From NCBI RefSeq assembly GCF_002285795.1, contig NZ_CP022961.1, forward strand, positions 1,984,001-2,048,000: a stretch of DNA of 64,000 nucleotides, written 5' to 3'. Numbering within the stretch: position 1 is the first letter of the stretch; every line of letters starts with the position of its first letter. Below are positions 7,478 through 16,567 of the stretch, one piece after another. A program made the position numbers and the translations under genes. Under the pieces are notes generated by a model. It was not told the origin of the DNA. It was given only the letters and a program-made list of their open reading frames with translations, and ran no database searches. This DNA comes from Plantactinospora sp. KBS50. Lineage in GTDB: Bacteria; Actinomycetota; Actinomycetes; Mycobacteriales; Micromonosporaceae.

Positions 7478-10453
7478 GTGCGGGACTCGGACGACGACGC
7501 CGTCGCGGTCGTCGGGTTGGCGGCCCGGTTGGTCGACGCGGACGACGTCGAGGAGTTCTGGCTCAATCTGGTACGCGGTCGCCCGTTGGCGCCGCCGGAA
7601 CCCGGCATCACCGTACCGGCCGATCTCGGCGGCTCGACCGCGCGCCTGGCGGTCGAGAACGCCGGGTACGACCCCGCGGCGCTGCTCGGTGGGCTGCCGC
7701 CGATCGTCCCGGACGACACCGCAACGACCGCCTTCGCGTACCGGCTGGAACCGGCCGGGCCGGGTGGCGTGGTGCGGGCCGACGACCCGGACGCGTTCGT
7801 GGCGCTCCGGCGCGCCGGGCTGGCGTTGCGCAGCGGCCGGCGCGACCTGGTCGTGGTCGGCGCCGCGGACCCGGCCGGCGGGTCCGCCGCCGCGATCCTC
7901 ATCAAGCGGCTCCGCGACGCGATCGAGGACCGCGACCACATCTGGGCGGTGCTGCGCGGGGTCGCCACCGTCGCCGGTGACGGTCCGGCGACGGCGGACG
8001 GTCCAGCGGAGAACGGTCCGGCGGAGAACGGTCCGGCGGCGGACGGTCCGGCGGCGGACGGTCCGGAGGCGGAGGTGGCCCGGCTGGCGCTGAGCCGGGC
8101 CGGCGTGCAGCCCGGCGACGTCGCGTACCTGGAGGCGGAGGGCACTCCCGACGAACTGGCGGGGCTGGCCGCGGCGTACCCGGGCGCGGGCTGCGCGCTC
8201 GGCTCGCTCGACGGGGCCGGCTCCGGCCCGGTGGCCGGGCTCCTGCGGGTCATGAAGCTCTGCCTGGCCCTGGAGCGGGAACAACTGCCCGCCAGCGCCG
8301 GCACGGTCCGGCCGCCGTTCTGCCCGCAGGACCGGGTGGCACCCTGGCCGCGCGCCGCGGGACGACCGCGCTACGGCGCGGTCGGCGCGCCGGACGCGCA
8401 CGCCGTGCTGGCCGAGGCGCCGCCGCAGGCGTACGCCATGCACGCCGACGAGCCGCGCGTGGTGCTCTGGTCGGCGCGCGATCCGGAGGCCGAGCGGGAC
8501 CTGCGCGGCCGGCTCGCCCGGCACTTCGTCTGGCGCGGCGAGGAGGTGTACGCCGACAGCGTCGCCACGCTCCAGCACGGCCGGGCGGTGTACCCGGTGC
8601 GGGCCGCCGCGGTGTGCGTCGGTGCCCTCGACGCCGCGGCGGCGCTCAGCGCCGCCGACGGCTCCCGGGTGATCCTGCCCGGCCCGGGCGGGCCCGGGAC
8701 GCCCGACCCGGTCACCCTGGTCTTCCCGGGCCGCTTCGCCGCCCCGGCTCCGGCCGCCCCGGCTCCGGCCGCCCCGGCTCCGGCCGCCCCGGCCGCCCCG
8801 GCCGCCCCGGCCGCCGTCGACCCGGCGGCCGCCAGCGCCGTCGATCCGGCCGCCACGGGCGCCGTCGACCCGGCCGCCGACCCGGTGGACCTGGCCCGTG
8901 ACCTGCACCGGGCCGTGCCGGGCTTCGCCGCCGCCCTCGACCACTGGCTCGACCTGCTCGACCACCCCGACCTGCCGGTACGGCGGCGCTGGTCCGCCGG
9001 CAGCGGTGGCTGGGACGACCCGGCCCTGCTGTTCGCGGTCGAGATGGCGCTCGCCCAGCTCTGGCAGCAGGCCGGTGTCCGAGCGGCGGCGGTCCGCGGC
9101 GACGGTCTCGGCGTGCTGGCGGCCGCCGCGCTGGCCGACGTGTTCACCCCGGCCGACGCCGCGACGCTGGTGCGCGCCGCCGTGTCCGTGACCGGCGCGG
9201 ACCGGTCCGACGTCCTGCGGCGCGCCTTCGCCGAGGTCCCCGCGAAGCCGCCGGCGCTGCGGCTGTACCGGGCCGACACGGGCGTGCCGGTGACCGCCGC
9301 CGAGGTCGAGGACCCGGCGTTCTGGGCGGACCAACTCGGCGCGCCGGCCGCCGCCGGGCCAACCGGTCCCGGCTCCGCGGCCGAGCCGGCCGGCTCCGCC
9401 GCCGGGTTTGCGACCGCCGGGCCGGCGGAACCCGCCACCGGTCTCGCCGGGGACGCCGTCGAGCTGCGGCCCGGGCCGCTGGCCGCGCTGCTGGGCACGG
9501 CCGCGCGGCTCTGGACCCGGGGTCACCCGATCCTCTGGGAGGCGATCGGGCAGCAGCCGCTGCGGCACCGCGTACCGCTGCCCGGCCACCCGACCGGCAC
9601 GCCGGCGACCGACCTGGTTCCGCTGGCCGCCGCCGTGCCGCGCCGCACCGCCGGTACCGGCCGGGCGGCACCGGTCGGGATCACCGTGCTCACCCCGCCG
9701 ACCGACGGCCCGCTGGTGCTGGCGATCCCGTACGCCGGCGGCTCCGGGCGCGCCCTGCAGGTCGTCCGCGGACACCTGCCGACCGGCTGCGGGCTGGCCC
9801 TGGTCGACCTGCCCGGACACGGGCGGCGGATGGGGGAGCCGTGCCTGCGCGACGTCGACGAGGTCGTCGACGAACTGGTGCGTACCCTGCCGTCGCTGCC
9901 GACCCGGCGGCTGCTGCTGCTCGGCTACAGCCTCGGCGGGTCGTTCTCGTACGAGCTGGCGGCCCGGCTGAGCGCGGCCGGAACCCCGCCGGAGGGCGTG
10001 GTCGTCTGCGGCTCGCGGTCCCCGCAGACCGGTGTCGGGCACCCGCCGGTGGCGCACTGGCCGGCGGGGCAGGCGTTCCTGCGCGCCGCCGTCGACATGG
10101 GACTCGCCGCCCAGGAGATGCTGGAGCTGGCCGAGCTGGCCGAGTCCTTCTCGGGACCGTTGCAGGCCGATCTGGAGATGGTGGAGACGTTCCCGTTCCG
10201 GCCGCGCCGCCGGCCGCTGCCGGTGCCGGCCTGCGTGCTCGGCATGCGCGGCGACTGGGTGGTGCCGGAGCCCTCGCTGCGGGGCTGGGACGCCCTGTTC
10301 GCCGACCCGCCGCGGCAGCTGCGGGTGGACGGCGGCCACCTCGCCGTGCACGAGAACGAGCGGGAGTTCGGCGCCGCGGTCCGGGACGCGCTGGAGCACC
10401 TGGTGCAACCCGACCCGAGCGGCGGCGACCAACCGAGCATGTCGATCGCGTGA
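7478..10453 (+). CDS. Degenerate KS-AT fused to a thioesterase
   Basis: 991 residues from GTG 7478, chosen for AGGGGAG six bases upstream and because the protein then starts like a ketosynthase (AVAVVGLAARL, FWLNLVRGRP). The KS part is shortened and lacks all three catalytic residues. The Cys region reads DDTATTAF, the first His motif reads YLEAEGT, and the KSNIGH region reads SLDGAGSGP. The acyltransferase-like part also lost its nucleophile: GHSxG is replaced by GDGLG near residue 545. The C-terminal 250 residues are an intact type II thioesterase with GYSLGG, RGDWVVP (Asp) and GGHLAVHE (His). It begins a plus-strand operon. Likely role: hydrolytic editing or release, with the KS-AT part kept as a docking scaffold. 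The scaffold role is inference. Confidence 0.78.
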   Translation: MRDSDDDAVAVVGLAARLVDADDVEEFWLNLVRGRPLAPPEPGITVPADLGGSTARLAVENAGYDPAALLGGLPPIVPDDTATTAFAYRLEPAGPGGVVRADDPDAFVALRRAGLALRSGRRDLVVVGAADPAGGSAAAILIKRLRDAIEDRDHIWAVLRGVATVAGDGPATADGPAENGPAENGPAADGPAADGPEAEVARLALSRAGVQPGDVAYLEAEGTPDELAGLAAAYPGAGCALGSLDGAGSGPVAGLLRVMKLCLALEREQLPASAGTVRPPFCPQDRVAPWPRAAGRPRYGAVGAPDAHAVLAEAPPQAYAMHADEPRVVLWSARDPEAERDLRGRLARHFVWRGEEVYADSVATLQHGRAVYPVRAAAVCVGALDAAAALSAADGSRVILPGPGGPGTPDPVTLVFPGRFAAPAPAAPAPAAPAPAAPAAPAAPAAVDPAAASAVDPAATGAVDPAADPVDLARDLHRAVPGFAAALDHWLDLLDHPDLPVRRRWSAGSGGWDDPALLFAVEMALAQLWQQAGVRAAAVRGDGLGVLAAAALADVFTPADAATLVRAAVSVTGADRSDVLRRAFAEVPAKPPALRLYRADTGVPVTAAEVEDPAFWADQLGAPAAAGPTGPGSAAEPAGSAAGFATAGPAEPATGLAGDAVELRPGPLAALLGTAARLWTRGHPILWEAIGQQPLRHRVPLPGHPTGTPATDLVPLAAAVPRRTAGTGRAAPVGITVLTPPTDGPLVLAIPYAGGSGRALQVVRGHLPTGCGLALVDLPGHGRRMGEPCLRDVDEVVDELVRTLPSLPTRRLLLLGYSLGGSFSYELAARLSAAGTPPEGVVVCGSRSPQTGVGHPPVAHWPAGQAFLRAAVDMGLAAQEMLELAELAESFSGPLQADLEMVETFPFRPRRRPLPVPACVLGMRGDWVVPEPSLRGWDALFADPPRQLRVDGGHLAVHENEREFGAAVRDALEHLVQPDPSGGDQPSMSIA
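7980..8070. repeat. 15-bp tandem repeat in the KS-AT-TE gene
   Basis: Five to six copies of a 15-base unit around CGGTCCGGCGGAGAA, with variants, encode alternating DGPA/ENGPA inside the degenerate ketosynthase. It falls where the KS fold would need ordered sequence, which supports loss of KS function. Confidence 0.75.
8741..8814. repeat. 15-bp and 9-bp tandem repeats, Ala-Pro linker
   Basis: Three copies of GCCCCGGCTCCGGCC followed by several GGCCGCCCC units. They encode an Ala/Pro-rich linker between the KS-like and AT-like parts of the fused protein. Confidence 0.8.
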
Positions 10454-10466
10454 GGAGGGCGGCGCC

Positions 10467-12863
10467 ATGAGCCAGACCGTCGAGTACCCGCCGGGCGAAT
10501 GGAACGCGACCGACCACCCGTACCGGGACGACATCGTGCCCGCCCAGCTCATCCTGGAGGCCGCGCGCCGGGCGCCGGACGCGCCGGCCGTCCTGGACGC
10601 CGGCGGCCCGGTCTACACGTACGGCGAACTGGTGGCCGCCGCCGGACGCCTGGCGCGGCTGCTGCACGAGCGGGGTGTGGGGCCGGGCGACTACGTCGGG
10701 GTCGTCGGCCGGCACCGGCCGGACACCGTCGTGGCGCTGGTGGCGGTCGCGCTCAGCGGCGCCACGTTCGTGCCGTGCCACCCCGACTGGCCGCCGAACC
10801 GGCTCGGCTACGTGCTGTCCAGCACCGGGGCGCGCTGCCTGGTCGGCGGCATCGCGGACCTGGCCCGGGTGGACACCTGGCCGCCGGTGGCGCCGGGGCT
10901 CACCGACCTGGTCGCCCTCGACGTCGACGCGGACACCCCGCCGCTGCTGCCCGACCGCGAGCGGGTGGCCCGGCGGTGGGACGCCGCGGTGGCCGCGGCC
11001 GACCCGGTCGCGGCCGCCGGCCTGACACTGCCCGGCGGCCACCGGCACACCGGGGCCGACCTCGACGCGTACGCGGCGCACGTGGCCGGGCTGGTGCTGG
11101 CCGAGCAGCCCTCGACCGTCCTGGAGATCGGCTTCGGTTCCGGCGCGGTGCTGCGCCGGGTCGCGCCGCAGGTGGACCTCTACGCCGGCCTGGACCCGGC
11201 CGAACAGGCGGTGCGGGCCGGCGTGGCCTGGGCCAAGGACGAGGGGATCTTCGCCGACCTGGTACGCGGGTTCGCCGACGAGGTGGCCGAACTGCTGCCC
11301 GGCTCGTACGACGTGGCCGTGCTCGCCGGCACCGTGACGCACTTCCCCGGCGTCCGGTACCTGCGCGCCACCCTCGACCGGCTGGCCGGGGTCGTCCGGC
11401 CCGGTGGCGCGGTCGTGGTCGCCGACGTCGTCCCGCCGGGCGCCGCCCCGGCGCCCGGGCTGCTCACGCTGCCGGCCGAGTTCTTCGCCACGCTCGATGC
11501 GGGCACCTGGTCGTCGATCGAGGTCCGGCCGCGGGAGGGCGTGCCGGGGCTGCCCGCGGAACTGGCCAACCGGTACGACGTGGTGTTGCGGCGGGCGGAA
11601 GCCCCGGCGGCGACCACCGCCGGCCCGGACACGACCGGCCCGGACACGACCGGCCCGGCTACGACCGGCTCGGCCGGGCTGCGGGTCTGGACCCGTCGGG
11701 ACGTCCAGCGCCGCGCCGGGCACCTGTCGCCGCGCGGTCGTCCCGGCGACATCGCGTACGTCATCTTCACCTCGGGCTCGACCGGGCGGCCCAAGGGTGT
11801 CACGGTGTCCAACACGGCGCTGGTGAACATGCTGGAGTGGGTCACCGCGGAGTTCGGCGTGGGGCCGGCCGACCGGCTGCTCCAGGTCACCTCGTTCTGC
11901 TTCGACCTGTCCATCTACGACATCTTCGGCCTGCTGGCCGCGGGCGGGTCGATCCGGCTGGCCAGCGACGAGGAGCTGACCGAGCCGGCCCGGGTGGCGG
12001 ACATCCTGATCTCCGAGCCGATCACGTTCTGGAACTCCGCCCCGCCGCTGTTCGCCTGGGTGCTGCCGTTCCTGTCCACGTCCACCGCGGACGGCCCCGG
12101 GCGGCGCTCGATGCGGCTGATGTTCCTCGCCGGGGACTGGATCGCGCTGTCCGTGCCGGACGAGATCAGGACGATCTTCCCGAACGTGGAGATCATCAAC
12201 TACGGCGGCGCGACCGAGACGACGGTCTGGTCCACGTACTTCCGGATCGGCGCGGTCGACCCGGCCTGGCCGAGCATCCCGTACGGCCGTCCGATGTGGA
12301 ACGCCCGGTACTACGTGCTGGACGAGCGGCGGCAACCCGTGCCGATCGGCGAGCCCGGCGACCTGTACGCGGCCGGGACGGTGCTGGCGGTGGGCTACCA
12401 CGGCGACCCGGTGCTGACCGCCCAGCGGTACGTCCCGGACCCGTTCGTCCCCGGCGAGCGGATGTACGCCTGCGGCGACCGCGGCCTCTGGCGGCCCGAC
12501 GGCGAACTGCAGTTCCTCGGCCGGGTCGACCACCAGGTGAAGATCCGGGGATTCCGGGTCGAACTCGGGGAGATCGAGTCGGTCATCGCCGCGGTCGAGG
12601 GGGTACGGGAGGCCGTGGTGGTCACCGTGGACGCCGCCGGCGCCCGCTCGCTTGCCGCGTTCTACACCTGCCGGCCGCCCGGGGCGCCGGTGGAGCTGGT
12701 CCGGACCGCCCTGGTCGACCGGCTTCCCGAGTACATGGTGCCGGCCCGGCTCAGCCAACTCGACGAACTGCCGCTGACCTCCAACGGCAAGGTCGACCGC
12801 GCCGCGCTGGGCGAACTGGCCCGCACCCAGACGGCGACCGACGGGCCGGGAGGTGCGGCGTGA
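10467..12863 (+). CDS. Stand-alone adenylation domain interrupted by a methyltransferase
   Basis: 798 residues, ATG 10467 with GAGGAGGGC upstream. Motifs a1-a2 lie at about 50-112 (LSGATFVPCHPDWPPNR). An inserted SAM-dependent methyltransferase of about 200 residues follows, with motif I VLEIGFGSG at 218-226. Motif a3 FTSGSTGRPKG comes only at 434-444, then a5 GGATETT near 580, a7 CGDRG near 668, a8 RVDHQVKIRGFRVE near 686 and a10 SNGKVDR near 771. No carrier domain follows; the next gene starts with one. By hand alignment the pocket reads D-L-Y-N-F-A-Y-V-W, close to the known Cys code DLYNLSLIWK (tentative). A methyltransferase between a2 and a3 is known from TioN (S-methyl-Cys) and KtzH (O-methyl-Ser), so side-chain methylation of the activated amino acid is likely. 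A Thr/Gly-rich repeat (residues 388-400) ends the insert. Confidence 0.87.
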   Translation: MSQTVEYPPGEWNATDHPYRDDIVPAQLILEAARRAPDAPAVLDAGGPVYTYGELVAAAGRLARLLHERGVGPGDYVGVVGRHRPDTVVALVAVALSGATFVPCHPDWPPNRLGYVLSSTGARCLVGGIADLARVDTWPPVAPGLTDLVALDVDADTPPLLPDRERVARRWDAAVAAADPVAAAGLTLPGGHRHTGADLDAYAAHVAGLVLAEQPSTVLEIGFGSGAVLRRVAPQVDLYAGLDPAEQAVRAGVAWAKDEGIFADLVRGFADEVAELLPGSYDVAVLAGTVTHFPGVRYLRATLDRLAGVVRPGGAVVVADVVPPGAAPAPGLLTLPAEFFATLDAGTWSSIEVRPREGVPGLPAELANRYDVVLRRAEAPAATTAGPDTTGPDTTGPATTGSAGLRVWTRRDVQRRAGHLSPRGRPGDIAYVIFTSGSTGRPKGVTVSNTALVNMLEWVTAEFGVGPADRLLQVTSFCFDLSIYDIFGLLAAGGSIRLASDEELTEPARVADILISEPITFWNSAPPLFAWVLPFLSTSTADGPGRRSMRLMFLAGDWIALSVPDEIRTIFPNVEIINYGGATETTVWSTYFRIGAVDPAWPSIPYGRPMWNARYYVLDERRQPVPIGEPGDLYAAGTVLAVGYHGDPVLTAQRYVPDPFVPGERMYACGDRGLWRPDGELQFLGRVDHQVKIRGFRVELGEIESVIAAVEGVREAVVVTVDAAGARSLAAFYTCRPPGAPVELVRTALVDRLPEYMVPARLSQLDELPLTSNGKVDRAALGELARTQTATDGPGGAA

Positions 12864-15800
12864 CGACGCAGGACACGGCCGGCGGGGTCGACATCGCCGC
12901 GCGGATCGAGGCGATCTGGGCCGACGTGGTCGGGCTCGACGGACCGGTCGAGCGTGACCAGGGGTTCCTCTCCTCCGGCGGGCACTCGCTGGCCGCCGCC
13001 CGGCTGATCGCCCGGATCCGCGCCGACCTCGCCGTCGACCTGCCGATGTCGGTGATCCTGCGGGACGACCCGACCCTGATCGAACTCGCCCAGGCGGTCA
13101 CCGACCGGCTGGCCGCCCGCGCGGAATCCGCGGCCGGCGTACCTGCGGCCGGCGGCCTCGCGGCCGACGGGTCCGCGGCGGGTGCGGCCCCGGCCGGCGG
13201 GTCCGCGGCGGCCGGGTCCCCGGCGGCCGGGTCCCCGGCCGGGGACGGCGCGCACGCCGCGCCGGACGCGGTGCCGCTCGCGCCGACCCTGCGACGCATC
13301 TGGACCTGGCACCGGCTGCACCCGGACTCGCCCGCGTACAACGTGGTGCGGGTGCTGCGGCTGGCCGGCCGGGTCCAGCCGGCCGCGCTGCGCGCCGCCC
13401 TCGCCGACCTGGCCGCGCGGCACGAGGCGCTGCGCTGCGCCGTGGTCGAACCGCGGCCCGGCCAGCCCGAGGTCGTCCTCGGCACCGGCACACCGGTGCC
13501 GCTCTCGGTCGAGGTGGTCCGCGGCGAGGACGGCGCGGCGGTGGAGGAGGCCCTGCGGCGGGTCGCCGACCGCCCGTTCCCGATGGACACCGCCCCGCTG
13601 TGGCGGGTCGGCGCGGTCTACGCCCCCGCGCTGGATCGCACGTTCCTCGTCCTGGCCATGCACCACATCATCTCCGACCTGCGGACCACCGACATCGTGC
13701 TGGCGGAGCTGGCCCGCGCCTACGCCGCCCGTGCCGGCGGCGCCGCACCGCAGTTCGCCGAGGCGGCGCCGAGCCTGCTCGCCCACCTCGCCCACGAGAC
13801 CGCCGTTGTCGGCACGCCCCGCTGGAACGACGACCTGGCCTGGTGGTCCGGCGCGCTGGCCGGCGCCCGCTCGGCCGTGCCGCTGCCGCTGTCGGCCGGC
13901 GAGCGCGACGAACAGGTCTTCGCGGCCACCACGCACAGCCTCGACCTGCCGGCCGCCGAGTCGGACGCGCTCGACGAGGCGCTGCGGTCCCGACGACTCA
14001 CCCCGGCGCTGCTCTTCCTCACCGCCGCCAGCTCGGTGCTGGCCGCGTGGAGCGGGCAGGACGGCGCCGAGGTGGTCGGCCTGCCGAGCGTACGGATCAG
14101 CCGGCCCGAGGACGAGCGGCTGGTCGGCTTCCTCCTGGACACCCTGCCGCTGCCGGTGGCGCCGGACCGCACCCGGGCCTTCCTGCACGCGTACGGGCAG
14201 TTGCGCGACGCGTACGCGGGCGCCGCCGACCACGCCTCACCGGCGTTCGACGACGTGATCGACCGGCTCCGGCTGCCGCGCAGCACCCGCAGCCCGCTGA
14301 TCCGGCTGTGGTTCAGCGACCTCACCCAGGCGGTCACCCCGGCGGCCTTCGGTGACCTGGCCGCGGAGGAACACGACCTGCCGCCGAGCTGGGCGCTGTT
14401 CGACCTCGGGCTGTACCTGTGGCGCACGGCGACCGGCTACCGCCTGCATCTGGTCAGCCCGCGTGGCCTGTGCGCACCGGCGGACACGGCGGCGCTGCTG
14501 CGGCAGATCATCGCCACCGCGAGCCGGGCCGCCGCCGATCCGGCCCGGCCGCTCGGCGAACTGCTCGCGGCGCCGGCCGCCGGGGACGCGTCGGCACCGG
14601 CGTCCGCCGGGACCGGGCCGGCTGCCGGAACCGCGTCGGCCGACGCGGTCGAGCCGGCCGCCGGCGACGAGCCGGCCGGCGCGGAGTCCGTCGTGGAGGC
14701 CGTGCGGCGGTACGCCGCGCAGCGGCCCACGGCCGTGGCCCTGGCCGACCGGCTCGGCACGCTCGACTACGGCACGCTGGACGCGCTGGTGGACACGGCC
14801 GCCGCGGCGCTGCCGGCCGGCGTGGCGGTGGCGGTGCCGGCCCGGCGCGACCGTGACTTCGTGGTCCGCCTGCTGGCCTGCTGGCGCGCGGGCGCGACCG
14901 CGGTGCTCATCGACGCGGAGTGGCCGCAGCGGCGCCGGCGGCGGGCGTTCGAGGTCGGCGGCGTGACCCTGGCCTACCCGTGGACCGGGGACGGGCCGGC
15001 GGAACCCACCGGCGCGGCGGAGCGGCCGATCGAACCGGCCGGCCCGGGGCGGCCCGCCCGAGCCACCGAGCCGGCGGGGCGGCCGGCCGGCGGCCCGGCG
15101 CACGTGCTGTTCACCTCCGGCACCACCGGCGACCCGCTCGCGGTCCGGGTGGCCACCCCCGTCGCCGACGGCGGCCTCGCCGACCTGGCCGCCCTCATCG
15201 GGATGCGGCCCACCGACCGGGTGTCGATGCTCAGCGGCGCGGCGCACGACCCGGTGCTGCGCGACATCGGGCTCGCGCTGCGGGCCGGCGCCACCGTCTG
15301 CCTCCCGCCGCCGGAGACCTTCGCCACCCCGGTACGGCTGGCCGACTGGCTGGAGCGGGAGCGGGTGACCGTGCTCAGCTCGACACCGGCCCTGCTGGCG
15401 CTGGTGTTCGGCGCCGAGGCCCGGTCGCTGCCCGCGCTGCGGGCCGTGGTCTGCGGCGGATCCCCGCTCTCGGCGACCACCGCCGAGCTGATCCGCGGCT
15501 GCGCGCCGGACGCCACCGTGGTCAACGGGTACGGCTGCACCGAGACCCCGCAGATCGTGGTGGCGCATCGGATCACCCCGGACCAGCCGGTGCCGCCGAC
15601 CGCCCAGGTGCCGATCGGGGCGCCGCTGCCGGGCCGGCGGGTGGAACTGCGCACCGCCGACGGGCGGCGCTGCGACGTCGGCCAGCTCGGCGAACTCTGG
15701 ATCGCCGAGCCGCACATCGCGGCCGGCTACCTCGGCGACGACTCCGTACCGCGCTCGGCCGCCGGACGGTTCGGCACCGACCCGTCCGGGCTGCGCTGGC

Positions 15801-16480
15801 TGCGTACCGGTGATCTCGCCCGGCTCGACGCGGCCGGGCGGCTGCACCTGGCCGGCCGCACCGACCGCCAGGTGCTGCTCAACGGCCACCGGGTGATGCT
15901 TGAGGAACTGGAGGAGGTGACCCGGGGCTGCGCCGGGATCACCGACGCGGTCGCCCAGGTCGTCGGCGACCTGGGCCGGCAGGCCGTGCGGATCTGGGCG
16001 CAGCGCGCCCCGGGAACGACGGTCGGCGAGGAGGCGGTGCGGGCGCACCTGGTGGCCACCCTGCCGGCGGGCGTCGTACCGGCCCGGGTGATCGTGGTCG
16101 ACCGGCTCGACATGAGCACCACCCTCAAACCCGTCGCGCCCGAACAGGAGCCGGCGCCGGCCGGTCCCGAACCGGCCCTGGACACCCGGCTGCGCGAGCT
16201 GGCCGAATCGGTGCTGGGACAGGTGCTGGACCCGGCCACGAACTTCTTCGACGCCGGCTTCACGTCCGTGTCGCTGCTGCAGATGAGCGCCGAGCTGAGC
16301 GACATGCTGGACCGTCCGGTGGAGGCGTTGAGCCTGTTCCACCATCCCAACCTGCGGGCGCTCAGCGCGTACCTGTTCGGTGCCCCGACGGGCAGGCCGG
16401 CCGCGGTGATCCGGCGTCCGCCGCGGACGGGTCGGACCGGACGGAGCGTTCGGAGCGTTCGGAGCGGCTGGCCCGGATGA
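12860..16480 (+). CDS. NRPS with T-C-A-T domains, divergent A domain
   Basis: GTG 12860 overlaps the upstream stop (GTGA), with GGGAGGTG before it. Order: carrier domain (FLSSGGHSL, S43); a repeat-rich Ala/Gly linker (90-135); condensation domain with HHIISDL at 268-274; divergent adenylation domain; second carrier (FFDAGFTSVSL near 1135). The A domain has a3 LFTSGTTGDPLAV without the usual Lys, a4 HDPVLRDIGLAL, a5 NGYGCTETPQ, a7 RTGDLARLD and a8 RTDRQVLLNGHRV. Its a10 reads MSTTLKPVAPE instead of NGKVDR, so its activity is doubtful. The first carrier probably receives the amino acid activated by the preceding A-MT protein. After residue 1175 the tail becomes Arg-rich nonsense, while another frame ending at 16539 reads like a normal tail (ERLARMNASRRQVRSWVQES). 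One missing base near 16395-16400 would explain this. Confidence 0.82.
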   Translation: MTTQDTAGGVDIAARIEAIWADVVGLDGPVERDQGFLSSGGHSLAAARLIARIRADLAVDLPMSVILRDDPTLIELAQAVTDRLAARAESAAGVPAAGGLAADGSAAGAAPAGGSAAAGSPAAGSPAGDGAHAAPDAVPLAPTLRRIWTWHRLHPDSPAYNVVRVLRLAGRVQPAALRAALADLAARHEALRCAVVEPRPGQPEVVLGTGTPVPLSVEVVRGEDGAAVEEALRRVADRPFPMDTAPLWRVGAVYAPALDRTFLVLAMHHIISDLRTTDIVLAELARAYAARAGGAAPQFAEAAPSLLAHLAHETAVVGTPRWNDDLAWWSGALAGARSAVPLPLSAGERDEQVFAATTHSLDLPAAESDALDEALRSRRLTPALLFLTAASSVLAAWSGQDGAEVVGLPSVRISRPEDERLVGFLLDTLPLPVAPDRTRAFLHAYGQLRDAYAGAADHASPAFDDVIDRLRLPRSTRSPLIRLWFSDLTQAVTPAAFGDLAAEEHDLPPSWALFDLGLYLWRTATGYRLHLVSPRGLCAPADTAALLRQIIATASRAAADPARPLGELLAAPAAGDASAPASAGTGPAAGTASADAVEPAAGDEPAGAESVVEAVRRYAAQRPTAVALADRLGTLDYGTLDALVDTAAAALPAGVAVAVPARRDRDFVVRLLACWRAGATAVLIDAEWPQRRRRRAFEVGGVTLAYPWTGDGPAEPTGAAERPIEPAGPGRPARATEPAGRPAGGPAHVLFTSGTTGDPLAVRVATPVADGGLADLAALIGMRPTDRVSMLSGAAHDPVLRDIGLALRAGATVCLPPPETFATPVRLADWLERERVTVLSSTPALLALVFGAEARSLPALRAVVCGGSPLSATTAELIRGCAPDATVVNGYGCTETPQIVVAHRITPDQPVPPTAQVPIGAPLPGRRVELRTADGRRCDVGQLGELWIAEPHIAAGYLGDDSVPRSAAGRFGTDPSGLRWLRTGDLARLDAAGRLHLAGRTDRQVLLNGHRVMLEELEEVTRGCAGITDAVAQVVGDLGRQAVRIWAQRAPGTTVGEEAVRAHLVATLPAGVVPARVIVVDRLDMSTTLKPVAPEQEPAPAGPEPALDTRLRELAESVLGQVLDPATNFFDAGFTSVSLLQMSAELSDMLDRPVEALSLFHHPNLRALSAYLFGAPTGRPAAVIRRPPRTGRTGRSVRSVRSGWPG

Positions 16481-16567
16481 ACGCCAGCCGGCGCCAGGTG
16501 CGCAGCTGGGTCCAGGAGTCGCTGGCCGGTTCGCCGTAGCCGGCCGTACCGCGCTGATCAGGGATGG

